The position numbers were made by a program, and so were the translations under genes. A stretch of DNA of 64,000 bases from Telopea speciosissima. Its lineage: Eukaryota; Streptophyta; Magnoliopsida; Proteales; Proteaceae. Shown here one piece after another: positions 44,059-54,595 of the stretch. The notes under the pieces are model-generated. The model was given only the letters and a program-made list of their open reading frames with translations, was not told where the DNA came from and did not search any database. The stretch spans positions 43,059,010-43,123,009 of the forward strand of contig NC_057925.1 in assembly GCF_018873765.1 (NCBI RefSeq), given 5' to 3'. Each line of letters begins with the position of its first letter. Position 1 is the first letter of the stretch.

Positions 44059-46369
44059 TCATACCACAAAAAAACAGAGATTCTCACAAATTTCTTCAAG
44101 GCAGCCAAAAGGAAGGTTAAGACAGAAAAAAAGTAAGCCTCTTCTTGCAAGGGATTTTTTTAACTCAATATCAAGGAACATATCCCTGCCATCAACCAAC
44201 CCCCTGCCCGATATGTTCACAAAACGTGCCTACAACGATTATTCATGAATCATCTAAAGTAATGAGTTAAAGGCTTGTGATATATATAGGTCATGTGAAG
44301 AGATAAATTTCTAACTTAGGTTCAAAGATTAAAAACGAAATAACTGTATGACCTGCTTAGTACACCTAAAATTTACTCATTCTTCTTAGATGAGAAAGTA
44401 GTAGTCTACCACAATGAAAGGACGATGAGTTATAGACTCTTAATCAAGTCGAATCCCATGAAATATGGATGTGTGTTAATTATGGTGCACACTATATGAG
44501 TTGACTTTGGTGGATCTAGGAGGTGAAGCCACCTACGGATGAGAGTTTTGAAGGAGAATTCTGTTAGTATATCCCGCACAGATTAAAATAGGATCCATTA
44601 GATATGGAACTTCAAAGGGTGAGATAAAATCATTATCATTGTGTTTGGTTAAGTAATCAAATCGTTCATTTTTGGAATGGGGATAAATGCAAATCAGCAA
44701 TCCAATGATTGATATTGTCTAAAGGAGAGGTATCTATCCTCTCTCATGTCCGGACTGGGTCCAGGGTGTTTTTCACACATCGTGCGGCAATCTGAGCAAC
44801 CCGTTCCCATGACCGTAGCCGAGGTTGAGGTCAGGTGTGGGTCAACCTATATGTTTTTTTCATATGTTGTGAGTTAGTAAAACCCATGTTTTATGGCTCC
44901 AAATTGAAATATTTAAATTCAAATTACAACCTATATAGGGATATGTTCCCATCATAGAGACACACCCGTATGTGTACAAACACTTTCGTATGTATATAGG
45001 TACACATGTACACATACAAACACATGTATATGTCGTGTAAAGGTACGACATCTATATACAATATTAGATATTATTTTTTAATTTTGACCAAGTAAATAGG
45101 AAGACCGATAAAAATTGAGTGGATCTAGGTGCCTAATACCTTCCACGGACCACAACCAAACTCAAACCCAATCACATGGTTAAACCAGTTCAATGGAGTC
45201 ATGCAAATTTGTTTTTTGGATTATAGACCCTAATTGAGGTGCGACTCCTTATTCCCTCTCTCCTAAGGAAGATTTCCTATTGAGAACAAATCATTGTTCT
45301 CACATTGTGCCATAGGACTCAATCACCTTGAAAACCTAGAACCAGTGGCTATCTAGAATAGCTCATATGCAAGTTTCGTTAATCAACTTGCTTTTCTTAT
45401 AAATAAATCACGAAGTGCTTACGTGAATAGGAAAAAATTAAAAAAAGAAAGAACGATAATATGAACCTCTAGATTGCACAAAGGGGAAAAAGTGTAAAAC
45501 AAACTAAGCGAGTAACAACCCATAAGGAAGATAAAAAGCTTAAAAAATTGGGCAAAGTTTTCCTCCAACCATAGAGGAGGGTTCATCCACCATCCTAGGG
45601 TTCACAAACCCTCCTAGGGTTTTAGTATGTTCTCCTGATACCCATTCCCATCCTCTCCCGCTCCTTGGTGAATGGGATCCCATTCACCATGGGTGGAGGG
45701 AAACTCGGTCCTAAAAAAATTCAACAAAAAGACTAATCTAACTTTCACATAATTCTTGAAGCAAATACTTCAAAGAAACAATGGCATGCAAGGAATTGCC
45801 AAGCGAATTTCCAAAATAGGTAGTAGTATTAAGGAGCGCAAGTGATTTGTTGGGACTTGAGAGTATCTTCCGATCCAGCTATAAAGTAGTTTATCCTGTA
45901 ACATCTACATGAAATTAACATAATAAAGAGGTTTATCACTAGAGAAATCCACAAGGTCATTTTTTGCGGCCTTTTTCATCAAAACAAAATGAAAGGACAT
46001 ACAAAACTATCAATGTGTTTCAAAATCTTGGGCCTTATGCTTTGATACAAGATGTTAAATTAGAAACCCTAATATAATTACAGGATTCGAAAACACGATT
46101 TTGAGACATGAAATACATTGTTGCATACTTGAAGCCATAAGAATAACTTACGATGAACCAAACCCTAAGAACAAACCTAGTGTTTCTTCCCTATTCAACC
46201 GAAGCGCAAGAGTGATGGAGTCTCTTTGTGCAAGATTTTGACTAGGGAAGTGACTAGCTTCTTATTTATAACTTTAGACCCTTTGACCCATCAAGAAAGG
46301 CAATCGATTGTAATTTTGAAAGAATGTTCACATGTCCTTATTATCAAATTTGGAGACTTAGTTTTTATA
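44059..46369. other. Non-coding stretch
   Basis: I find no gene or classifiable element. A ~100-bp TACACATGTA/GTATATA-rich patch lies at 44950-45055. Confidence 0.45.
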
Positions 46370-47905
46370 TGGATTTTCTATAAGGAAAAAAGATCTCTAC
46401 TTGATGGTAGGAACATGTAAAATATTAGAGAGACGAAAAGAAAGGTCAGGCTGGGGGGAGGGAAGGGAAGCATCACCAATATGAACAATGGGTAAACCCT
46501 TACCGTTGCCGACATGAAGTTGATCATTTTCAGAGTAATCACTGTATGTAGAGAGAGAGCCAATGTCAAGGGTAACATGGTGTGTGGCACCAGCATCTGG
46601 ATACCAGGTTAAAGCCGTGGATGGGGCCGGGGTGTGGGAAGAAGGGGTGGCTGGGTAGCATAGGTTGCGGGTGGGGTAGGGACGAGTGATGGCGATGGGT
46701 GAAGGGAAAGGGGAAGAGGACGATGGACGGTGATGGTGAAATAGGTGGGGTTGATCTTAGTGGCAGTTTTGAGCGGAATGATATAGACGATGACAAATGT
46801 TGCACCATTGTGTGTTGGTTTGAGAATGGCCACCACGGCCACAACCACGACCGCCACGACCGTAGGGATATCCTTTATGAGAATTAGAGGGGTTGTGATC
46901 AGAGGCAGGTCCATGGTTAACAGAGTGTGTAGACAGAGCTGTTGTTGTAGTAGGTACTTCAGAGACAGCAAGTTTGGTGAATGAAGTGAGGACTTCATGA
47001 CTTTGGAGGAGTGCCAGCCGATCATTGAAGGATGGGGCTGGCTTTTGGGTAAGCAGAGATGGGACTATGGCCTTCAAATCAGGGAGAAGACCATGGTATA
47101 TATGGATATTAAAATCCTCTGGTGTGATGGTTTTGCCAATAGCTTGAAGTTCATCAGCGATGGAGCGTGCTCGTTGGAGAAAGAGAACCATGGATTCATC
47201 GGGGTTTTGAGTAAGATCATAGAGAGCTAAATTAAGAGACATAATATGAGTGCTTGAGGTGGAGCCATAGGCAATGTGAAGCGCATCCCAGAGAGCCTTG
47301 CTGGTGTCTTTGCCAATAATCAGGGGCAACACTTTAGTGGATAATGAAGATATGAGTAAACTAAGGATGAGAGCATCTTGTTGTTTCCAAGCCAGTGCAT
47401 AATCAAGATTTGCAGGTTCGGGAACCAGGATCTGCAGGTTGGGGAACTGTTCCATCGAGATAGCCAAATAAATTTTGGCCGGTAAGGAATGGAATGGGTT
47501 GTGCTTTCCAAAGGAGAAAGTTTGTGGAGGTTAACTTGAGGTTGAGATAGTGATGAGCTGCGGGGAGAGGTGCAACAGTTGTAGATGGAGTCATGACTGT
47601 GGTTAAAAGGAGCATGATGATAGAAAATCTCACGTTGGTAAGTGAAGAAGGAAGAGGATCGAGAGAAGAAGGGCGGAGGCCAGGGACTCAGGATACCATA
47701 TTAGACTTGAATAACTTGATTGCATTAGATAGGAAATTAGGTTACAATATATAGGACCCAGTTTGGATCGCTCAACAGTAGGCGTTATCACATGGGACTC
47801 AAAGTCCTCACATATGATAACAACCAATGTACATAAAATAAGGAGTTTGAATACTAAAAGGAAGAAGATCCAGAATGGGATTCTAATTCTGTTGATACCT
47901 ACGCT
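46370..47905 (-). mobile_element. Ty1/Copia LTR element fossil: LTR, primer site, gag, start of pol
   Basis: A minus-strand fossil. From its 5' side: an LTR remnant (about 47905-47698), a TGGTATC primer-binding-type motif (about 47697), a gag region of the UBN2/Copia type (about 47635-46757) with a CCHC zinc knuckle at its end, and a short stretch with the aspartic-protease-side features of Copia pol down to about 46370. Integrase, reverse transcriptase and the second LTR are absent. It is broken, with a few breaks within the part left. Moderate age. Confidence 0.82.
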
Positions 47906-47929
47906 CTCCAATGGGTGAGCATGCCTGGG

Positions 47930-48140
47930 TATCTACCCAGGGGGCAGAGGCGTTATCTCACGGTGCCTTATGAGAGGGCATAGGAACACCACCAATTAGA
48001 GATCTCTTTCCCTTTTATCTCATGATGCCCTATGAGAGGGCATAGGAACACCACCAATTAGAGATCTCTTTCCCTTTTATCTCATGATGCCCTATGAGAG
48101 GGCATAAGAAACACCACTCTGTAGAGATCTCTTGCCCAAA
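47930..48140. repeat. ~62-bp tandem repeat array, three units, from family R
   Basis: CTATGAGAGGGCATAGGAAC-type units repeat with AGAGATCTCTTTCCCTTTTA at 62-bp steps (about 47958, 48020, 48082). The left flank CCTGGGTATCTACCCAGG and right end AGAGATCTCTTGCCC match the inverted-repeat element at 51906-52053. Confidence 0.8.
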
Positions 48141-48629
48141 AAATATATATATATATACTTCCTCACTCTAGCAGCATAACGCTAGAACCCAAAACATAAA
48201 TGGTTGGTTTTTGATCCACCTAGCATTCAATGAGACCTAATTTTCACCAAAAAAAAAAAAAAAAAAAAAGGCTTAATTAACAGTGGATTCCTACGCTCCA
48301 ATCTTCAAAGTGTAGGGTAGGTTAGGAATATGTATGCCATATCGTCCATACATGCATATTAATTGATGATTTGATGTATTATTTATGAGGCTGCCTAATT
48401 ACATTTCTATAGATGTGTTTAGAACTTGACACCTTTTAATTGCTTCTTGTCTTATTCCTAAAATATTTTTATTTTAAGGATATAAAAGAGTTTTCCAAAA
48501 TAATTTGAAAGTGACTTACCTTTATATCATTATCAAAAGTTGTCATTGTTATGCACATTTTCTTGTACACATGTGAAATGATAGTATTTATTCTCATTGG
48601 AAAAATTTAGTGTGATACTAAAAAAGTAA
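48141..48629. other. Non-coding spacer with A-run
   Basis: A-run at about 48250-48270; no gene. Confidence 0.5.
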
Positions 48630-48697
48630 AATGTAATGTTACAAATTATTTGGCACCTTGAGAGATGTCAATAAGAAGATCCCATTATTTATTTATT
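48630..48697. repeat. Old tandem duplication, copy 1, left piece
   Basis: Matches 51838-51905 (GTTACAAAT, ACCTTGAGAG, GTCAATAAGAA, CATTATTTATTT). Its continuation lies at 51747-51830, across the two inserted Mutator-like elements. Confidence 0.75.
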
Positions 48698-50125
48698 GAG
48701 TAAACATCTAGTAGACCCCCCCTGAGGTTTGTCCACCTATCTTGTAGCCCCCATTTATTAAAACCTTACTTACAGACCCATTAACCTCATGATGTTAGTT
48801 AGGTGTTGGTTTAACAAAGTAAAAGACTAAAATAGCCTTTGTACATCTTGAATAAAATACAAAGGCTATTTTAAAAGACAATTCTACCCTTCTCTTTACC
48901 CGACTATTCCATCAGATTTTCAACTTCAAAAGGTGCCCTTGCCGAAGGAATGGCTGAAACCAGACAGAAAAGCAGGTCAAGAACGGGCTGAGGAAGAACA
49001 ACAGAAAGAGGCAAAAGCAAAAGGGTCAAAGCCTCAACAACAACAACCCAATGGAGGAGATCCATCTTCTGTAGCAGTAAAAGAAGAGACTACCCATCTT
49101 GATCTTCATCATCCTCAAACACAAATTTATTCAAATCCATCCCTTCCATTGCCGCCTAGCCTCGAAGTAAATCAGCATCGTCCCTCTTGGTCCTTTATTC
49201 CATTATTTTCTTTTTCCTGCACTGCCTCTCCCTCTAAGACGACCTTTATTTCCTTTTCCTCGGTTTAATCGGTTCTAAGTTCTAATGGATCGGTGCAGGG
49301 TTTGCAAGGAGAAGAAAAGACAAGGGTTTTACCAAAAGGAAAAAAAAAGGAAAGAAAAAAGGGAAGATTGCGTGTGCTCTTTTGTGTGAGAAGAATCCGG
49401 TGCAGGGTTTGCAAGGAGAAGAAAAGACAAAAGGGAAGAGATGGTGCGTGCTCTTTTGAGAGAGAGGAATCCCTAAAGTTTTTTATTTTGGAGTTAAAGG
49501 CTCAGAACCTATTGAGCCACTTCATCTTCTCCACTCTCCACCACACTTAGTCACACCTGCAACTCCACTGATTTGACCGATTTCAATCGATCCCAGTCGA
49601 AATTTTTTGTTTGGATTCTACTCCATTTATGATCGATTTCAATCTAATATCCCAAGTTCAGAAGCCACCTTCTCTATCAAAGCTGAAAGCCTATCTTTTG
49701 CATCTGGTAGAAAGAATTACATTGAGAAACTGAAGGTAGCCATTGCCGCCAAGTGATTTAGGGAAAACGGAATAGGATTTAGGGAAAAATTAAGGAGTGA
49801 TTTAGTTAGGGGAAAGGGTACCTTCGATTATGAGTGAGATTTCTTGGTTCTTCCTCACGGGCGGCATCTCCAAATCTTAATTCTAAGGTTGGAGATGAAA
49901 TAAGGATACAATTGTAATTTCCACTTTGGCTATTTTCATTAAAGATGTACAAGGGTATTTTTGGCATTTACATAACCTTTAATCTACTGACATCATCACT
50001 TAACCTGTTGATTATAATGGAACGAGTATTCCGTCCATCATATGGGTCCGTAAGTAAGGTTTTAATAAATGGGGGAGTTACAAGATAGGTGAACAAACTT
50101 CAAGGGGTCTACTAGATGTTTACTC
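48698..50125. mobile_element. Mutator-like element (MULE B), non-autonomous
   Basis: A 1428-bp element with ends GAGTAAACATCTAGTAGACC and the reverse complement at the right. The TIRs are at least 80 bp long (CACCTATCTTGTA and TTATTAAAACCTTACTTAC in both). Flanks are a perfect 9-bp repeat TTATTTATT at 48689-48697 and 50126-50134. No transposase. The interior contains a coding-like open frame (48933-49268) that may be captured host sequence. Confidence 0.85.
48933..49268 (+). pseudogene. Open frame in MULE B, possible captured gene fragment
   Basis: A 111-codon frame without an early ATG (it opens with GTG). Composition is protein-like: PLPKEWLKPDRKAGQERAEE, then a Gln-rich stretch and a Ser/Pro-rich end. 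A following stretch (about 49293-49470) holds two copies of a block starting GTGCAGGGTTTGCAAGGAGA. I do not recognise the source gene; it could also be plain element filler. Confidence 0.4.
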
Positions 50126-50138
50126 TTATTTATTTTTA

Positions 50139-51737
50139 GGGTTATTTCCAAATGTCCCCCTGAAAATGGCTAAGCTTACAGTTGTCCCCCCTGAACTTTC
50201 ACTAATTTCATGTGAACCCCTGCTTTCCAAACTAAGTACCATTATACTCCCTGTTGTTAGACAGAGACGTTATAATATAATGGATCCTAGTTTTTGAACA
50301 TCGATGGACCATTCTACCTCTTGATAGGGTAAAATGACCAAAATGACCTTACCTGGAAAAAAAAAAAACCCTGCAACTCATCTTCCCCAAATCGTTTAGG
50401 GTTTGGGGAAGATGAGTTCTTGAATCAGAAATTAGAAATTATCCATTTCCAACTCACTCTCCTTCCCCAACATTGAGCAGATAAGGTGAGAACGACCCAT
50501 ATAATGCACACGCCACTCTATTATCATCCTTAACTCAGATTCTAATCTTACAAAAACGAAATCCCTCTCGTTTTCTCTCTCTCTCTCTCTCTCTTCAAAC
50601 ACTAATGCATATCGATTGAAGACTCTTCAAGTAATCTCGGTTGCTTCTACATTCAGATTTCTAGGTGAGCAAACTTTTTCCTATATTTATTATCTAGTTA
50701 TCTTTTTTTTTTTCGTTTACCTATTTGATTGAATTACTAATTTGTGTTGTTGATGCAAAAGTAGCATATTTGTTCTTCCGAGAACACGAATCGATTGATG
50801 GGTTTCCTAGAATCTGTTTATCTATGAGGCTTTTTAGCATATAATCGGTGTTAGATTGCTTGTTTCCAATTAAACTCTGGTTGTTGTGGTAATTTTGATG
50901 CGCTGGTTTGTGTTTTTGCCCTTAGTTCTCCCATATAATGGTTTTTTTTTTTCATTTTCTATTTTTGCTAGTTGACTTGAAGATCTTAGTGTGCTCGGTT
51001 TTGTTGGATTCATCTAGTACTAATGGGGAAAAAGGCTAAAAAGAGGACACGAAGCACTCAGAAGGAGAAGCCGGTTTCCTCTGCTTCCCCTAAAACCATT
51101 CCCCCGAACTTGAATCCAACGGATGGGATTGAAGGTGCTGGAGTAGTAATTAATAAGAGAAAGGCATGTACCGATCTTAGTAAGGGTGTTGATTTGGGTA
51201 AAATTTCTTCAAAAATGGGTTCATTGGAATCTGTTAGGTGCGAAGATTGTAGGGAAGATGCGGTTGATCAGAGAGGTCAGGTAAGGGAAGGAGTAAAGCT
51301 GGGAAGAAGAAAGGAACAGGTCAAATGAATGCAAAGTCAGATTCAAAATCCATTTGGGTCTGCTTGGATTGTGGGCATTTTGCTTGTAGAGGGGTTGGTT
51401 TGCCAACAACTCTCCAGAGACTTCCATTCTTGATTTCTGATTCAAGAACTCATCTTTCCCAAACCCTAAACGATTTGGGGAAGATGAGTTGCAGGTGTTT
51501 TTTTTTTTTTTTTTTTCTTTCCAGGTAAGGTCATTTTGGTCATTTTACCCTATGAAGGGATAGAATGATCCATCGATGTTCAGAAACTGGGATCCGTTAT
51601 GTTATAACGTCTTTGTCTAACGGCAGGGACTATAATGGTATTTAGTTTGAAAAGCAAGGGTGCACATGCAATTAGTGAAAGTTTAGGGGGACAATTATAA
51701 ATTTAGCTATTTTTAGAGGGGCATTTGAAAATAACCC
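50139..51737. mobile_element. Pack-MULE (MULE C) with captured UBP1/2-type gene 5' end
   Basis: A 1599-bp element. TIRs of about 300 bp (50139-50436 and 51428-51737) begin GGGTTATTTCCAAATG at the left and, read back, GGGTTATTTTCAAATG at the right. A perfect 9-bp repeat TTATTTTTA flanks it (50130-50138 and 51738-51746). The interior holds the 5' end of a deubiquitinase gene: a leader with a (CT)n run (50575-50594), a likely intron at 50665-51017 (AG/GTGAGC ... CATCTAG) and the coding start. The intron shows capture from genomic DNA rather than from mRNA. Confidence 0.86.
51023..51418 (+). pseudogene. Captured UBP1/UBP2-like deubiquitinase N-terminus (ZnF-UBP)
   Basis: The ATG frame starts MGKKAKKRTRSTQKEKP, then KRKACTDLSKGVDLGKISSK and SVRCEDCRED, and after a one-base frame slip near 51280 continues KSIWVCLDCGHFACRGVGLP. 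This is the N-terminal zinc-finger (ZnF-UBP) region of plant UBP1/UBP2-type ubiquitin-specific proteases, which binds the free C-terminus of ubiquitin. Homology stops at GVGLPTT, where the TIR begins. The catalytic domain is not present, and the frame slip ends the first product at 51328, so no protease can be made. Confidence 0.8.
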
Positions 51738-51746
51738 TTATTTTTA

Positions 51747-51905
51747 TTCATGAGATCCGTATTGGGAATCTTCTTTTTAAAAGAAAGTAAATTAAGTAGC
51801 TGAGATTCATGGGCATACTAAGATCTAATAAGAAAATGTAAGGTTACAAATCATTCAGTACCTTGAGAGACGTCAATAAGAAAATTTCATTATTTATTTG
51901 TTTAT
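51747..51905. repeat. Old tandem duplication: end of copy 1, start of copy 2
   Basis: 51747-51830 (ATTCATGAGATCCGT, ATCTTCTTTTTAAAAG, AAATTAAGTA) matches 52064-52145. 51838-51905 matches 48630-48697. Confidence 0.72.
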
Positions 51906-52053
51906 AGGCAAGAGATCTCTATTTGGTCGCATGGTTTCTATACAAACGTCTGAGCCAATGGAACAGCACGCCTGGGTATCTACCTAGGAGGCAGAGGCGT
52001 CACTTCCTATGATAGGGGCATAAGAAACACCACCAAAAAGAGATCTTTTTCCC
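51906..52053. mobile_element. Small inverted-repeat element, family R
   Basis: Ends GGCAAGAGATCTCT and, read back, GGGAAAAAGATCTCT; interior GCCTGGGTATCTACCTAGG and GGCAGAGGCGTCA. Related to the array at 47930-48140. It occupies in copy 2 of the old duplication the same point that the two Mutator-like elements occupy in copy 1. A 9-bp flank is possible (TTTGTTTAT / TTTATGTAT, two mismatches). Confidence 0.65.
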
Positions 52054-52145
52054 TTTATGTATTTTCGTTCATGAGATCCGTTTTGAGTATCTTCTTTTTA
52101 AAAGGAATTAAATTAAGTACATGAGATTCATTGGCAATATTGAAA

Positions 52146-52830
52146 CCTATTTTTATTCCTAATTGGACAAAAACTCAACAATATTAATACATAGAAGGTG
52201 GGAAAAGATGCTAATTGCACGTAAATAAATGAGTCTCATGAGCGTTACAGGTCAATCAGGTGTTAGAAAACAATTTTTATATTCTAATCCTTTTATCTTA
52301 TAGAAAAGTCCTGCTAGGCTACACTTAGCCTGACGAACTGATCAGGGATAACCTAAGTATCTATTACATAAGTGTTTTTTTATTAGGAAGAGTGAGGGAT
52401 GTACACGCTGCTCGCATATATTGACATCTCCCACAGCAACCCAATGAATGTAAAGAGGGAGTGCCTCACGGTTCATATATAGGGGTCCATATGGTTAGTG
52501 AGGAGAGAATGTATCAGGGTGGAGAAAGAGTGTCGCGATGGAGAGAATATAAGAGGGCTGAGGGCATGTATGATCGACAATACAAATCTCATTTCCCTTT
52601 TTATTAGTAGAAAGTTTGTTGAAATTATTGTATTTTCTGATGCGACATTTTAATAGAGATGAAGAAAATATTTTTGATGAAAGGTATCATAAATGGTCGT
52701 ATGAAACACATTCAACACTACAACCATTGGATAAGAATACTTGATTCTTCTATGTCTATCCAGCAACCAAAATATTGACAATGTTTCATACAAAATCATA
52801 TATGAAATCTGACTCCTGATATTATTAACA
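52146..52830. other. Non-coding stretch
   Basis: No gene or classifiable repeat. 52830-52960 is rich in CAATAC/TATCAATATT motifs like the hAT-type foldbacks of family H2. Confidence 0.45.
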
Positions 52831-53084
52831 ATATATTACATCAGAGTCATAAATTTAGGTATCAATATCGTATTGGCTATATCGTTCAATACGTATCAAT
52901 ATTGCCGAAGACTAATATTGATACAATACTGATACATATTGATGGTATAAGTATCACCAGAGGGTAAAAATGGTCCAAGAATTAGTGGTATACCACATAT
53001 CAAAAGATTCAAAACAGATATTTGAAAATTCAGAGCTATGGAAGAGTTTATTATAAGACAAGCCAATAGAACCTACAACCACCA

Positions 53085-53205
53085 AGGGGGGGAGGAATTG
53101 GTACCTTTTCAATTGCACACATGTGACCAGGAGATCGAGTCGAACTCTTGACCTCCGTGGGGAATGCACTTGGAAAGCCTGCAACCAACCGAGCTAGCGG
53201 TTGTT
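53085..53205 (-). mobile_element. tRNA-derived SINE relic
   Basis: On the minus strand CGCTAGCTCGGTTGGTTGCA resembles a tRNA box A and GGTCAAGAGTTCGACTCGA a box B, about 35 bp apart. The 3' part (GGTCACATGTGTGCAATTG) is unrelated to tRNA. No clear target duplication. Confidence 0.6.
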
Positions 53206-53358
53206 CACCATAGACCAAGCTCATATGTGGAGAGTATTTTCTCCCATTGAATTAGACTCTAAATTTTGATATGTGACTAATCTAGACTATGATCTCTCTA
53301 TTCAATGATCAAAATAGCCACATCAGTTGTAAATACTTAACATTGAGGTGTAGGAAGA

Positions 53359-53584
53359 TGGGAAAAAAATCCTTAACAGTGCCTTAATCTTGTGGTATCT
53401 TACAATTCAGGCATGAGAGCTCGACACGTAGAAGATGCAACATCCAACAGTGTTGAACTCGACAAGATAGAAAAAAAATCAATTGAGCCCGCACCGTTGG
53501 ATGAAACATCTTCCTAATATTAAACTCTCAAGCCCAAATCCGTAAAACCCTGCAAGATGCCCGAACTTTAGAGGGTTTTAATTC
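53359..53584. mobile_element. Foldback MITE, family M3, copy 2 (Mutator-type)
   Basis: A 226-bp element related to 30343-30588 (GGGAAAAAAATCC end, GCAACATCCAACAGTG and CACCGTTGGATGAAAC). The flanks are a perfect 9-bp repeat GTAGGAAGA at 53350-53358 and 53585-53593. Confidence 0.8.
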
Positions 53585-53984
53585 GTAGGAAGACTGGGAT
53601 TTTAATGAGACGGCACCACATCCGTCATCCTCACCGTCAAAATAAATCATCCCCTTCTTTTACAATAGAGATTGCAAGAAACGATCACATCGTTTAATCC
53701 GCCTAATTAATGTTTACCGACCAAAAATCCGCCTAATTAATGCCCATCTAGATGACTGAGAAATGTAAGGCTTCGGCACTTTCAAATTTCAATGAGACTG
53801 GATTGTATTAGTGGGTCCTCATAATTAATCGGTATCGGATCGGGTGATTCGTACTATCGGTAGATCGGTATGGATCAAGGTTGTAAAAATATAAAAAAAA
53901 AGCTGAAATTTGAAAAAAATAGGGGTAAATCTGTCTGATCAAAGTTCTAGGCCATGGTTTCAATAATGGTAAATCTGTCTAATG

Positions 53985-54395
53985 AGGGATGTAAACGGAT
54001 CGGATGTGATCGGAGCCGAATATTCCCTGACCGAATACGGATACCTCTAAACGGATTCAGATGCGGATCAGATTCGGATTTTCGACCATCCGTTTATATC
54101 TCTACCTTGTGTAACTCGGATCTTTCTCCCCTTAGCAGATACAATTCACTCTCAATCCATATCTCTTAGATCATGATTCTCTTTTCATCATATTCTAGAA
54201 CTTGTTTAACCTTCAAAAACCCTCAAAATCATTATTTACTTAATTTTTTATTATTAAATATTCGGATTTTTTTTCGAACGGATTTTAATTGGAGTATTCG
54301 GATTATTTTTCGGATATCTCTAAACGAATAAGGATGCCCCTAAACGAATATGGATGTGGATTCGGATTCGGATTTCGGTTATCCATTTACATCCT
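53985..54395. mobile_element. hAT-like foldback MITE, family H4, copy 1
   Basis: A 411-bp element beginning AGGGATGTAAACGGATCGG and ending CCATTTACATCCT, with GGATGCGGAT/ATTCGGATT repeats in the arms. Flanks GTCTAATG (53977-53984) and TTCTAATC (54396-54403) match at 6 of 8. The same element occurs at 61106-61531. It may itself lie inside a decayed H2-like foldback (about 53953-54560). Confidence 0.78.
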
Positions 54396-54595
54396 TTCTA
54401 ATCTAGATCATTCATCAGACAAGTTTATCCCTACTTTAAAAAAAATAGAATTTTTTACATTTTTATCTTTATCCGTACCAATTCACCAATACGAGATCGA
54501 CTAAGAATCAATATCGATCTCCACCAGTACAGATATGACCGATCCGATAGCGATTCTTCAAACCATGATCTAGACCGATACGGGCTGATCCTTTA

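Noticed and set aside
46226-47230. Plus-strand open frames over the Copia fossil
   Set aside because: They are antisense shadows of the minus-strand element.
47958-48140. Possible CRISPR-like array
   Set aside because: Units are contiguous without unique spacers, and this is plant nuclear DNA; it is a tandem repeat derived from a small element.
53985-54504. Open frames rich in R/I/G over the foldback arms
   Set aside because: Produced by CGGAT-type repeats in the MITE arms, not coding.
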